Shown: positions 1 to 8,066, numbered from the stretch's first letter. The stretch is 33,364 nt of DNA from Bacteroidota bacterium (GCA_003175695.1 PSRA01000203.1:1-33364); one strand, 5' to 3'. Numbers and translations: made by a program. Notes: generated from the letters alone by a model not told the origin.

Positions 1-344
1 AAGGTGATATTGAGGATGAAAATCGGAACAGTCTTAACTATGTCTGGCGCGAAAATGAATGCACAGATCGTAATTAAAATGTACATCGGATAGATTCGCG
101 CGACCCGGTTAATTATATATTTAGAGAACCATTCCCTGGAGAATTCGAAACTGTCAATATACCTGTAAGTAATCAAAAAGCCGGAAAGAACAAAAAATAC
201 AGTAACTCCAACATGAAACTCATTAACGAAATGGAAAATAAAGCCTTCGTGAAAAGGGTTAAAATGAAAAAAGAAAACCATAAATGCTGCGATTGCCCTA
301 ATTCCAGTCAGTTGAGGATAGTAATTGCCGTCCAGTTTTGTCAT
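1..344 (-). CDS. Acyltransferase-3 family membrane protein, N-terminal part (gene runs off left edge)
   Basis: The minus strand from 344 down to 1 is open and begins MTKLDGNYYPQLTGIRAIAA, followed by a hydrophobic segment ending in FFFHF and then GVTVFFVLSGFLITY. This is the N-terminal pattern of acyltransferase-3 (OafA/NodX-like) integral membrane O-acyltransferases: an L/I-R-x-I-A start, a His near the end of the first helix (about residue 27) and the FFVLSGF motif of the second helix. About 114 codons are visible of an expected 330-380, so the C-terminal helices lie outside the window. It is transcribed away from the polysaccharide operon. The family moves acetyl or other acyl groups onto cell-surface glycans. 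Substrate unknown; the family call is firm, the role inferred. Confidence 0.85.
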   Translation of the reverse strand, partial: MTKLDGNYYPQLTGIRAIAAFMVFFFHFNPFHEGFIFHFVNEFHVGVTVFFVLSGFLITYRYIDSFEFSREWFSKYIINRVARIYPMYILITICAFIFAPDIVKTVPIFILNIT

Positions 345-526
345 TAACAAATATAATCATAGCCTTCAGTCCAACCCGACCGTGAAAAAATTGTGAGTAG
401 AAATACCCAAAACTTCATCTAATGTTGACTTATCGGAATAGATTGCATATGAAATCAGCTTAATTTGCATTTGCTAATTCCTTGTTTTTCAACAAATAGT
501 CAGGATTATGAAATATTAAAATCTAC

Positions 527-534
527 TATATTTG
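527..534 (+). promoter_or_regulatory. Possible Bacteroidota -7 promoter element (TATATTTG)
   Basis: TATATTTG fits the TAnnTTTG -7 consensus of the primary sigma factor in Bacteroidota. No clear TTG or TTTG -33 element lies 19-21 bases upstream; the nearest is a weak TTATG at 506-510. It points toward the NusG-like gene 550 bases downstream. One 8-base match in an AT-rich stretch is weak evidence. Confidence 0.3.
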
Positions 535-644
535 CACAATCGCGAGTTTGGTATCGTATTTTCTGTATTAGTGCGATTATTTTTTAAAAATTGAATATCC
601 TGAACAGAGGGGATGGGCGTTTGTGGTTGCCAAAACATCATTTA

Positions 645-658
645 TTCTGTGAACAGAA
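645..658. promoter_or_regulatory. Operator-like dyad TTCTGT-GA-ACAGAA
   Basis: A perfect 6-base inverted repeat surrounds a 2-base centre. Its right half overlaps TGAACAGA (650-657), which also occurs at 601-608. The size fits a dimeric regulator site, but a 6-base dyad can arise by chance, and no regulator gene is next to it. Confidence 0.2.
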
Positions 659-880
659 GCTGGCCTTTATACACTATATATTTTATAAATTATTTGGAGG
701 GGTGTAAGGAGTAATCTAATGGTTGCTCGTTATGCCCTTTTCGCATATGTATGATAACTAGGCCTTGATCCGGTTGGCTTGAAATACCGGATAATCAATC
801 GGTTACGAAATCGGCATGTGACTGAGGTGGCGAAGCTCTGCCTATGAAGTTAGATAGCAGTTCTGGCTTTCTAGATTTTT

Positions 881-988
881 TTTAAACACAGAGTCGCGCG
901 CAGGCCACGGAGAAATCACGGAGGCACTCTAACTAGTCGTGCTGCCTCCCTGCTTCTCCGTGGCCCCTCCGTGCTCTCTGTGGTTAAA
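881..988. repeat. 108-base imperfect palindrome with cacagag/cacggag words
   Basis: The arms are roughly 881-926 and 943-988 with a loop of about 16 bases. Three blocks pair in order: 881-893 with 976-988 (12 of 13), 903-914 with 954-965 (12 of 12) and 917-926 with 943-952 (9 of 10). In RNA this would form a long, stable stem. Neither flank carries the U-tract of an intrinsic terminator on its own strand; the downstream flank on the plus strand is A-rich. The repeated words resemble dispersed intergenic repeats I recall from several bacterial phyla, so a non-autonomous mobile or repetitive element is possible. It ends about 95 bases before the NusG-like gene. Confidence 0.75.
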
Positions 989-1082
989 AAAATTGCTTGG
1001 AACTTCCAGTTATATTAGAGAAATAAAACGGACCAAATAAAAACCAAAAACAATCGTTTCACAACGATAACAACCAATCTAC

Positions 1083-1595
1083 ATGCGCAAATGGTATGCT
1101 GTGTATACCAAACCCAGACGGGAAAAGAAAGTGCACCAACTGCTCACTGAAAAGAACGTGGAAAGTTATTGTCCTCTGAATAGAGTAAAACGCAAGTGGA
1201 GCGATCGATTGAAAACCGTTGAAGAGCCTTTATTCAAATCCTATGTATTCGTCAAAATAAGAAATGAAGATCAGAGCGAAGTGCGAATGACCAATGGGGT
1301 TGTAAATTTTGTCTACTGGCAAGGAAAACCAGCTGTGGTGAAGGATAGGGAAATTGAAGTGATCAGAAAATTTCTTAATGAATATGACAATGTGATAGCG
1401 GAGCCGATAGAATTAGGACCAGATAGTGAGGTTAGAATTCAAAGGGGCATATTTATGGACAAAGAAGCCAAAGTGATTAAAGTGATGGGAAATAAAGTAC
1501 AGGTAATAATTGAAAGTATTGGCTATTCTCTGGTTGCCTCGCTGGATAAATCAAATCTAACCTTGTCTGAGCGAAGCCGAAAGGCTGCTCATTAG
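1083..1595 (+). CDS. NusG/RfaH/UpxY-like transcription antiterminator
   Basis: This 170-residue protein begins MRKWYAVYTKPRREKKV, the typical start of the NusG N-terminal (NGN) domain, which spans about residues 1-100 and includes LFKSYVFVKI. A KOW-like C-terminal domain follows at about 115-160 (VRIQRGIFMDKEAKVIKVMGN). The length matches specialised NusG paralogues such as the UpxY proteins that head Bacteroides capsule loci. Such proteins bind RNA polymerase and prevent early termination in long operons. Its position as the first gene before some thirty same-strand genes fits that role. Housekeeping NusG normally sits beside secE/rplK, which are absent here. The ATG at 1083 is the only sensible start. 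Function is inferred from domain and context. Confidence 0.88.
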   Translation: MRKWYAVYTKPRREKKVHQLLTEKNVESYCPLNRVKRKWSDRLKTVEEPLFKSYVFVKIRNEDQSEVRMTNGVVNFVYWQGKPAVVKDREIEVIRKFLNEYDNVIAEPIELGPDSEVRIQRGIFMDKEAKVIKVMGNKVQVIIESIGYSLVASLDKSNLTLSERSRKAAH

Positions 1596-1663
1596 TTCAT
1601 CAACTTTTATATGAATCATAGTCAGTTTTTTCCCGTAGGTTTGAAAATAATCATCGTCATAAC

Positions 1664-2515
1664 ATGATGCGAATCCTGATCGTCGCCCGAAATCTTTTTT
1701 ATATTTTAATTTTATCAATGTTTGCCCTTTCATTTGGTTCTTGTGGAAATACGAGAAATCTTACTTACCTCCAGGGGCAGTTCGATACAGCCAAGTTGAG
1801 CCAGTTGAATGCTTCCGAACCTATCATTCGGAAAGGTGATATTTTGAGCATTATAGTATTCAGTGATAACCCTGAAGCAACCAAATTGTACAATCAAACT
1901 TTGATTATTTCATCAGGCGCTTCTACAGGCGGTGCAGCCGCAACGGGGGGAATTACTGGTACAGGAACAACTGAGGGGATGACAGGGGCAAGTCCAAGCT
2001 CGGGTGGTTACCAGGTGGATGAAAATGGAGATATTGCATTCCAGGGATTAGGAAAGCTACATGTCGAAGGGCTCACGAAGGAGAGTCTTCGGGATACGTT
2101 AACTAAAAGTTTAACGAAATTTCTGGTCAACCCCTATTTAAATATCCACTTTCTGAATTACAGGTTTACTATGCTTGGTGAAGTTAACAGGCCGGGCTTG
2201 ATGACCATCCCGGGGGAAAAAGTTAATTTGTTACAGGCAATAGCCATGGCAGGTGATCTGACATTTTATGGTCGAAGAGACAATATTCTTATCATTCGGG
2301 AGAGCAATGGCAAAAGAGAATTTGGACGCCTGGATCTGACCAAACCTGAAGTTATTCTATCACCTTATTATTATCTCCAGCAAAATGATTTGGTCTATGT
2401 GGAAGCCACCAACAAAAAAGCTCAGGCGAGTGATGTTGTTACTGCCAGGAATATTTCTATAGCACTGGCGCTCATATCTACCATGGCAATTGTTTATTCA
2501 TTATTTAGACACTAA
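1664..2515 (+). CDS. wza: Polysaccharide export outer-membrane lipoprotein (OPX, Wza-like)
   Basis: A 283-residue protein with a lipoprotein-type signal: a hydrophobic segment at about 8-24 and Cys27 in SFGSC as likely acylation site (the lipobox is loose). The poly-export domain starts at about 52 (IIRKGDILSIIVFSDNPEA) and resumes with YQVDENGDIAFQGLGKL at 116-132. An SLBB domain follows at about 166-215 (LGEVNRPGL). The C-terminal helix, about 262-280, is typical of short Bacteroidota OPX proteins. A Gly/Thr/Ser-rich insert at about 83-115 interrupts the export domain. The protein would give the glycan its route through the outer membrane, working with the co-polymerase encoded 15 bases downstream. 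Start may be either of two adjacent ATGs (1664 or 1667). Confidence 0.9.
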   Translation: MMRILIVARNLFYILILSMFALSFGSCGNTRNLTYLQGQFDTAKLSQLNASEPIIRKGDILSIIVFSDNPEATKLYNQTLIISSGASTGGAAATGGITGTGTTEGMTGASPSSGGYQVDENGDIAFQGLGKLHVEGLTKESLRDTLTKSLTKFLVNPYLNIHFLNYRFTMLGEVNRPGLMTIPGEKVNLLQAIAMAGDLTFYGRRDNILIIRESNGKREFGRLDLTKPEVILSPYYYLQQNDLVYVEATNKKAQASDVVTARNISIALALISTMAIVYSLFRH

Positions 2516-2530
2516 TTTATTCCCTGCTAT

Positions 2531-4951
2531 ATGCCGGAATCAACAAACGGGCTCAACCATCCTGAATTAGGAGCGCAGGCTTCACCAATCAAGCTGGCTC
2601 CACGGGAGTTTATTTTTAAATACCTGAAATATCTTCCGTGGGTTATTATTTGTGTTATGATAGGATTGGTGATCGCGTTCATAAAAATTCGATATTCTAT
2701 TCCTATTTACCATGTGGAGTCAAGCATGCTGATTAAAAATGATAAAGGAAAAGGAGCGACAGATGAAAAATTTGACGAAATATTCTTTAATCAGCAAAAT
2801 GCAAACCTCAGCAATGAAACGCAAATACTCAGATCAAGGGTAGTATTACGGAGAGTTGCTCAAGATTTGAATTTTCAGATTCGCTATTTTAATAAAGGTA
2901 AAATTAGATCCACCTTAAGTTACCCCGATGCGCCAATTACTTTACAGATCCTTCATCTTGCTGATTCTACTACCGGGTTCGGTTTGAATATAAGTGTGCT
3001 TGACGATAACCAATATATGTTGGGCACCAAGCCGGGCAAAAAGATGGCATTTGGAGAGGTTTTCGATTATGGGGGGAATCGTTGTATCCTGTATCGGAAT
3101 CAGCTTGTAAATATCCACAAGTATGCAAGTCCGGATTTTCAGATTATCTGGCTTCCGATCGACGCGGTGGTGGGTGAACTAGTCGGTGGATTGAAAGTTA
3201 TTCAGCCGACTGACCAGTCCACGATTCTTGCCTTATCTTTTGAATCGTCCAATATTGAATTTGGTCAGAATATTTTGAATATGCTGATGATGGTATACGA
3301 TTCGTTGAATGTGGAAGACAAGAACCAGATTTCGCTCAACACACTCAATTTTATCAATACAAGTTTGGATACGGTAACGGCAAAATTGAATGTGCAGGAA
3401 GGAGGCGTGAAAGATTATATGTCCAAAAATAAAGTCTTCAATGTCGACAATGAATCGTCAAACTTCCTTAATCAGGTTGGAGATAATTCTAAAAAGTTAT
3501 CAGAGCTCCAGGTCAAAATAGGCATTGCTGATCTTTTGATAAAATATGTCGAAGATGACAAGAATGTCTATAACAAGGTGCCTTCCAATCTTGGAATTGA
3601 AGAACCATTATTGATTCACCTTGTCACTGAATACAATCGTTTACAGTTGGAGAGGGAGACCAATCTCAAAACAACCAGTCCGAACAATCCGCTTATTGTC
3701 GGAATCGAAACTTCCCTGGGTCAATTGAGACAAAGTATTGAGCAGTCATTAGGAAATATAAAACAATCTTATCTGATTGCATTGAACTCGGTTCAGGCTG
3801 AAGGGAAGGAATTGGAAGGCCAAATGAAAGCATTGCCGGGCAAATCGCTCGAGTTGACTAATATTCAAAGGCGACTGAAGATATTAGAAGATTTGTATAC
3901 TTTCCTTCTTCAGAAAAAAATTGAGACTTCAATATCATCGGCATCCACTGTTTCCAACTCTAAAATAATCGAGTATGCGCGTGCGTCACCGCTTCCTGTT
4001 AAACCGGATAAAAAAGGAACCTACCTCTTTTATCTGTTTATGGGAGTGATCATTCCCGTTGCTATTATTGCTCTCCGTGAGATCTTGCAAGACAAGGTGA
4101 ATAATCGTGCGGACGTCGAGCGTCTGACCAGCGTACCTATTTTGGGTGAGATTGGACATTCCGACGATGAGCATGTGCTGGTAGTTACAAAAAACAGCAG
4201 GCGATTTATAGCTGAACAATTTCGCATCCTTCGCAGTAACCTGAAATACATGACCGTCAAAAAAGAAAATCCTATTTTGTTGGTTACTTCCTCATTCAGC
4301 TCAGAAGGAAAATCATTTATAAGCACGAATATCGCTGCAGTCATGGCCCTGAGTGGTAAGAAGACAGTGTTGATGGAATTTGATATTCGAAAGCCTAAAA
4401 TTTTGGAAGGATTCGGCCTGAAAAGAAAGGTAGGGATCACCAATTATATTATCGGCCGGGCACAATTAAAAGACATCATCATGCCCGTTCCGGGTTTTGA
4501 AAATTTATCTGTGATTGCCTGCGGTCCGATTCCCCCCAATCCCGCCGAATTATTGCTCAATAGTAAGCTCGATGATTTGATGCAGGAAATCCGTGAGAAT
4601 TTTGAAGTAATCGTTTTAGACTCCGCACCTGTCGGATTGGTGAGCGATTCTGTTTCATTAGGCAAGTATGCCGATTGTACATTGTATGTTGTCCGGCAAG
4701 GGCATACCTACAGAAAAATTTTGCGACTGATCGAAGACCTCTACCAACAGAAAAAGCTTCCGGGCATGTCACTTATTTTGAACGACGTGAAACTGGAAGG
4801 AGGTTATTACAGCGGTTATTATGGCGGATATGGATATTATGGCGGTTATGGATATGGGATTGAATCCGGATACTTCGAAAAGCCTGCCAAAAAGAAGGCT
4901 ATACCACCACACAAACAGTTGGTGAGATGGTGGAACAAATGGTTTAGCTAA
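2531..4951 (+). CDS. wzc: Polysaccharide co-polymerase with cytoplasmic BY-type tyrosine kinase (Wzc-like)
   Basis: An 806-residue inner-membrane protein. TM1 is at about 35-52, a periplasmic Wzz-type region with helical stretches follows, and TM2 is at about 495-515. A CpsD/CapB-type kinase domain covers about 555-745, with Walker A SSFSSEGKS (587-595, Lys594), an A' motif VLMEFDIRKPK and Walker B VIVLDSAP. The tail at 759-781 carries ten tyrosines among Gly/Ser residues, the expected autophosphorylation cluster. Such proteins control chain length and link synthesis to the OPX channel; cycling of tail phosphorylation is usually reversed by a low-molecular-weight or PHP phosphatase, and neither is seen here. 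Wzc proteins usually serve Wzy-dependent systems, so the neighbouring ABC exporter is unusual. Full length, no defect seen. Confidence 0.93.
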   Translation: MPESTNGLNHPELGAQASPIKLAPREFIFKYLKYLPWVIICVMIGLVIAFIKIRYSIPIYHVESSMLIKNDKGKGATDEKFDEIFFNQQNANLSNETQILRSRVVLRRVAQDLNFQIRYFNKGKIRSTLSYPDAPITLQILHLADSTTGFGLNISVLDDNQYMLGTKPGKKMAFGEVFDYGGNRCILYRNQLVNIHKYASPDFQIIWLPIDAVVGELVGGLKVIQPTDQSTILALSFESSNIEFGQNILNMLMMVYDSLNVEDKNQISLNTLNFINTSLDTVTAKLNVQEGGVKDYMSKNKVFNVDNESSNFLNQVGDNSKKLSELQVKIGIADLLIKYVEDDKNVYNKVPSNLGIEEPLLIHLVTEYNRLQLERETNLKTTSPNNPLIVGIETSLGQLRQSIEQSLGNIKQSYLIALNSVQAEGKELEGQMKALPGKSLELTNIQRRLKILEDLYTFLLQKKIETSISSASTVSNSKIIEYARASPLPVKPDKKGTYLFYLFMGVIIPVAIIALREILQDKVNNRADVERLTSVPILGEIGHSDDEHVLVVTKNSRRFIAEQFRILRSNLKYMTVKKENPILLVTSSFSSEGKSFISTNIAAVMALSGKKTVLMEFDIRKPKILEGFGLKRKVGITNYIIGRAQLKDIIMPVPGFENLSVIACGPIPPNPAELLLNSKLDDLMQEIRENFEVIVLDSAPVGLVSDSVSLGKYADCTLYVVRQGHTYRKILRLIEDLYQQKKLPGMSLILNDVKLEGGYYSGYYGGYGYYGGYGYGIESGYFEKPAKKKAIPPHKQLVRWWNKWFS

Positions 4952-4969
4952 AAAAATACCTGAACTATC

Positions 4970-5794
4970 ATGAGTACCTCAGAATTAATAATTGAACCCG
5001 GCAGATCGGAAAAGAATTATTGGAAGGATCTTTGGCTTTTTCGTGAACTATTTTATATCCTTAGTTGGCGAGATTTAAAAGTTCGGTACAAGCAAACTAC
5101 TATCGGAGCCACTTGGAGTATTATTCGGCCTTTGTTAACGATGATCATATTTACGGTTATATTTGGCAGGGTCGCCAAGTTACCATCTGAAGGGAAAGCT
5201 CCTTATGCTATCATGGTTTACGCAGCTATGCTCCCTTGGCAATTTTTTGCTAATGCTCTTAGTGAAGCCAGCGTTAGTTTGGTAAGTAATGCCAACCTGA
5301 TCACTAAAATTTATTTTCCGCGCATGATCATACCAGCCAGTTCTGTCATTGTGAGTCTTGTAGATTTCGGAATTTCATTTTTGTTGATGTTGGGGCTTTT
5401 TGTTTGGTTTCAATTTTTACCTTCATGGCAAATCATATTCTTACCGATTTTCATTGTGCTCGCTTTTTTCGCATCATTCGGAATCAGTTTATACGTGACC
5501 GCGCTAAATGTGAAGTATCGAGATTTTAGGTACATCATTCCTTTTATAGTTCAGTTTGGATTGTATGTTTCCCCCGTTGGTTTTTCCAGCAGCATAATTC
5601 CCGCAAAATGGCGACTAATATATTCACTCAATCCGATGGTTGGAATCATCGATGGGTTTAGATGGAGTATACTTGGAGAGGAGAAAATGTACTGGCCTGG
5701 TTTAATGGTTTCAATATTAGTCATTATTATTTTTTGTTTTCTTGGGTTCAAGTATTTCAGAAAAACTGAACGATCCTTTGCAGACAATATCTAA
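4970..5794 (+). CDS. wzm: ABC-2 polysaccharide exporter permease (Wzm-like)
   Basis: A 274-residue membrane protein with about six hydrophobic helices. Its N-terminal cytoplasmic region reads LSWRDLKVRYKQTTIG just before the first helix, the hallmark of Wzm/TagG/KpsM-type ABC-2 permeases. The helices lie at about 50-67, 80-98, 120-145, 152-178, 188-204 and 245-265. Together with the ATPase encoded 19 bases downstream it should move a lipid-linked, cytoplasmically completed glycan across the inner membrane. Length is normal for the family (about 260-280). The start at 4970 lies 18 bases after the kinase gene. Confidence 0.93.
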   Translation: MSTSELIIEPGRSEKNYWKDLWLFRELFYILSWRDLKVRYKQTTIGATWSIIRPLLTMIIFTVIFGRVAKLPSEGKAPYAIMVYAAMLPWQFFANALSEASVSLVSNANLITKIYFPRMIIPASSVIVSLVDFGISFLLMLGLFVWFQFLPSWQIIFLPIFIVLAFFASFGISLYVTALNVKYRDFRYIIPFIVQFGLYVSPVGFSSSIIPAKWRLIYSLNPMVGIIDGFRWSILGEEKMYWPGLMVSILVIIIFCFLGFKYFRKTERSFADNI

Positions 5795-5813
5795 AAAATT
5801 CTAAAAAGGCTTC

Positions 5814-7067
5814 ATGAGTCTTCCAGTAATAGAAGTTGAAAATCTTTCAAAGAAGTTCGTCATTAGTCACGAGGTTCAAGAAAAATATTCATCTCTGAGA
5901 GATACTATTGCGAAACAATTCAGTCAAATCACCCGTTTAAAGAAGTCCAAACAACAGTCATTTGAAGAATTTTATGCTCTTCATGATATCAATTTTCAAG
6001 TTCATCAGGGAGACAGAGTAGGGATCATCGGCCGAAATGGAGCGGGTAAAAGCACTCTTCTAAAAATTCTCAGCCGAATTACAGAACCGTCAAATGGCCG
6101 AGTAAAAATTCGCGGCAGAGTTGCGAGTCTATTAGAGGTTGGAACGGGATTTCATCCGGAATTGACAGGAAGAGAGAATATCTTCCTAAATGGTGCGATA
6201 TTGGGAATGAGCCGAACGGAAATAAGAACGAAATTCGACGAAATTGTTGATTTCGCAGAAATAGAAAAGTTTCTTGACACTCCTGTAAAAAGATATTCAA
6301 GTGGGATGTACGTAAGGCTGGCATTCGCCGTTGCAGCCCACCTGGAACCTGAAATATTAGTAGTTGATGAGGTCCTGGCTGTGGGAGATTCCCAATTTCA
6401 AAAGAAATGCCTTGGCAAAATGGAAGATGTCAGCAAAAATCAAGGCAGAACCGTGCTTTTTGTGAGTCATAACATGGGAGTTGTTTCTCAATTATGCAAA
6501 ACTGCTATCCTTCTGAATAAAGGTTCAATTGTTTATTCAGGCAACGCTGATGGTGCAATTCAGCAATACCTTAATCTTAATATGACGGGACAAACGTATC
6601 TCAGCGATGATGATAGTAAAGACTTCTATATTAAGAGTGCTGAGGTTCTAGACACAAATGGGAATATTTGTAACAATTTTGTGACGTCGAGCAAAATAGT
6701 TTTCAAATTCAGGTTGAATAAGAAAATAAAGAATTCGCATGTCAAACTTTCTTGCACCATTCAAAGCAAGACTGGTGACTATCTCACCACCTTTGTAGAG
6801 GAATTAGACAATTGGTTTAGTGAAGAATTTGGATCCAGGGAATTTCAAGTAGAATATGCACCGAGCATCCTCTCTCCGAATTCATATGCATTTCGTCTGG
6901 CTATTTTTGTCCCGAACGGAATTATATATGACCTGGTTGAAATGATCTGCCCATTTTCCATTATCGATGAAGGAACTAGCATGGCTGCATTTGAAGGGAG
7001 CCATTATGGCTACTTTTTCTCAAATTATTCATTCGTTGCACTTGATGAAGCTAAGAAAGTCTCCTGA
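5814..7067 (+). CDS. wzt: ABC transporter ATPase with C-terminal glycan-binding domain (Wzt-like)
   Basis: A 417-residue protein. The ATPase half covers about residues 1-245, with Walker A GRNGAGKS (73-80), signature YSSGMYVRLAF, Walker B ILVVDEVLAVGD and a switch His in VSHNM. Residues about 265-410 form an extra beta-rich domain resembling Wzt_C, which in E. coli O8/O9a-type systems binds the modified non-reducing end of the glycan and licenses export. ATPases without this domain are about 240-260 residues, so the extension is clear. It pairs with the permease upstream. The many methyltransferases downstream could supply the terminal modification. The Wzt_C call rests on length and position rather than a diagnostic motif. 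Confidence 0.92.
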   Translation: MSLPVIEVENLSKKFVISHEVQEKYSSLRDTIAKQFSQITRLKKSKQQSFEEFYALHDINFQVHQGDRVGIIGRNGAGKSTLLKILSRITEPSNGRVKIRGRVASLLEVGTGFHPELTGRENIFLNGAILGMSRTEIRTKFDEIVDFAEIEKFLDTPVKRYSSGMYVRLAFAVAAHLEPEILVVDEVLAVGDSQFQKKCLGKMEDVSKNQGRTVLFVSHNMGVVSQLCKTAILLNKGSIVYSGNADGAIQQYLNLNMTGQTYLSDDDSKDFYIKSAEVLDTNGNICNNFVTSSKIVFKFRLNKKIKNSHVKLSCTIQSKTGDYLTTFVEELDNWFSEEFGSREFQVEYAPSILSPNSYAFRLAIFVPNGIIYDLVEMICPFSIIDEGTSMAAFEGSHYGYFFSNYSFVALDEAKKVS

Positions 7068-7139
7068 AAAATCTCTGAGTTTCAAATTGCAAAATTATAT
7101 TGGAAGGCAATCCCATTAATTTCACTTTAGTTCTTAAAA

Positions 7140-8066
7140 ATGTTTAAAAAGGTAATTAAGAAAACTCGCGACCTGTATAACTTGCCTTTGAAGATTAATA
7201 AAATCAAGGTAGAAGAAACTTACGATCACAAAAACCCGAAGGTTCTAAATGGAAGAACACTTGCAAATCTTAATAATTTCTTATTTAAGCAAATCAATAA
7301 GCTTTCAGATGTAGAATTTCAGGTTTATTCTCAATGGGGCGACGATGGAATTATTCAGTGGCTAATCCAAAGAATTGAAATCCCGCACAAAACTTTTATT
7401 GAATTCGGTGTTCAGAATTATACGGAATCTAATACACGGTTCTTACTTGTAAATAATAATTGGGAAGGACTAGTCTTAGATGGTGGACGAGAAAATATTG
7501 AGTACATTGTTAAAGACATGATTTCGAATTTTCATCATATTCATGCCAGGTGTGCATTTATAACAAAGGAAAATATAAATGACCTGCTCTCGCATCTTCC
7601 TTTTGGGCAAGAAGTAGGAATTCTCAGCATAGATATTGATGGTAACGATTATTGGGTTTGGAAGGAAATTAATGTCATACAGCCAGTAATCCTGATTATG
7701 GAGTATAACGCACATTTTAAACTTAATCCCTGGACAATTCCCTATCAGGCGGATTTTGTTAGGGAGGTAGGAAATTTTAAGATGAATTATTGGGGCGCAT
7801 CCCTGCAATCATTATATGATCTGAGTAAAGAAAAAGGTTATTCGTTTGTAGGATGTAACAGCGCAGGGAATAACGCTTACTTTGTTCGGAATGACAAGTT
7901 GGGTACCATCAAAGCGATTACTCCAGCTGAGGGATATGAATTCGCTAAATTCAGAGAAACCAGAAATGCAAAAGGCGAGTGGATTTCTGACAGAGATCGC
8001 CTTCAAACAATGAAGAATTTAGAAGTTTACAACACTCAAAGGGAGCAATTAGAAAAAATAGGATGA
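7140..8066 (+). CDS. Methyltransferase-like protein (SQxGDDG family), function unknown
   Basis: A 308-residue soluble protein. SQWGDDG at 64-70 followed by TFIEFGVQNYTESNTRFLL (from about 85) and ILSIDIDGNDYWVW (about 160-175) is a pattern I associate with a poorly characterised group in polysaccharide loci having a Rossmann-like, SAM-methyltransferase-type core. FIEFGV would be strand 1 and its loop, and the D-I-D-G-N-D stretch the strand 4 region. The classical GxGxG loop is not perfect, so catalytic methyl transfer is unproven. It starts 72 bases after the ATPase gene and overlaps the next gene by 4 bases (ATGA). It probably modifies a sugar of the exported glycan. Confidence 0.7.
   Translation: MFKKVIKKTRDLYNLPLKINKIKVEETYDHKNPKVLNGRTLANLNNFLFKQINKLSDVEFQVYSQWGDDGIIQWLIQRIEIPHKTFIEFGVQNYTESNTRFLLVNNNWEGLVLDGGRENIEYIVKDMISNFHHIHARCAFITKENINDLLSHLPFGQEVGILSIDIDGNDYWVWKEINVIQPVILIMEYNAHFKLNPWTIPYQADFVREVGNFKMNYWGASLQSLYDLSKEKGYSFVGCNSAGNNAYFVRNDKLGTIKAITPAEGYEFAKFRETRNAKGEWISDRDRLQTMKNLEVYNTQREQLEKIG

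Larger units (their letters stand above)
345..1082. other. Non-coding divergent region upstream of the polysaccharide operon
   Basis: This 738-base stretch separates the minus-strand acyltransferase gene from the NusG-like gene. I see no credible protein gene in it. It holds a possible Bacteroidota-type -7 element at 527-534, a 14-base dyad at 645-658 (TTCTGT-GA-ACAGAA), a direct repeat TGAACAGA at 601 and 650, a small hairpin ATCCGG/CCGGAT at 768-773 and 787-792, and a large imperfect palindrome at 881-988. If transcription starts near 540, the NusG-like gene would have a leader of about 540 nt, which would be unusually long. Confidence 0.7.

Noticed and set aside
348-355. Minus-strand TATATTTG as a promoter for the acyltransferase gene at the left edge
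   Set aside because: It lies only 4 bases before the ATG, so transcription would start within the coding region.
719-754. A 12-codon frame (MVARYALFAYV) after AAGGAG, as a possible leader peptide
   Set aside because: Too short to judge, no run of one amino acid that would suggest attenuation, and no paired terminator structure next to it.
881-988. Palindrome as an intrinsic terminator for either strand
   Set aside because: Neither strand has a U-tract following the stem; both outer flanks read A-rich in the direction of transcription.
1083-1595. Housekeeping NusG
   Set aside because: No secE, rplK or rplA neighbours; the gene heads a polysaccharide operon, which fits a specialised paralogue.
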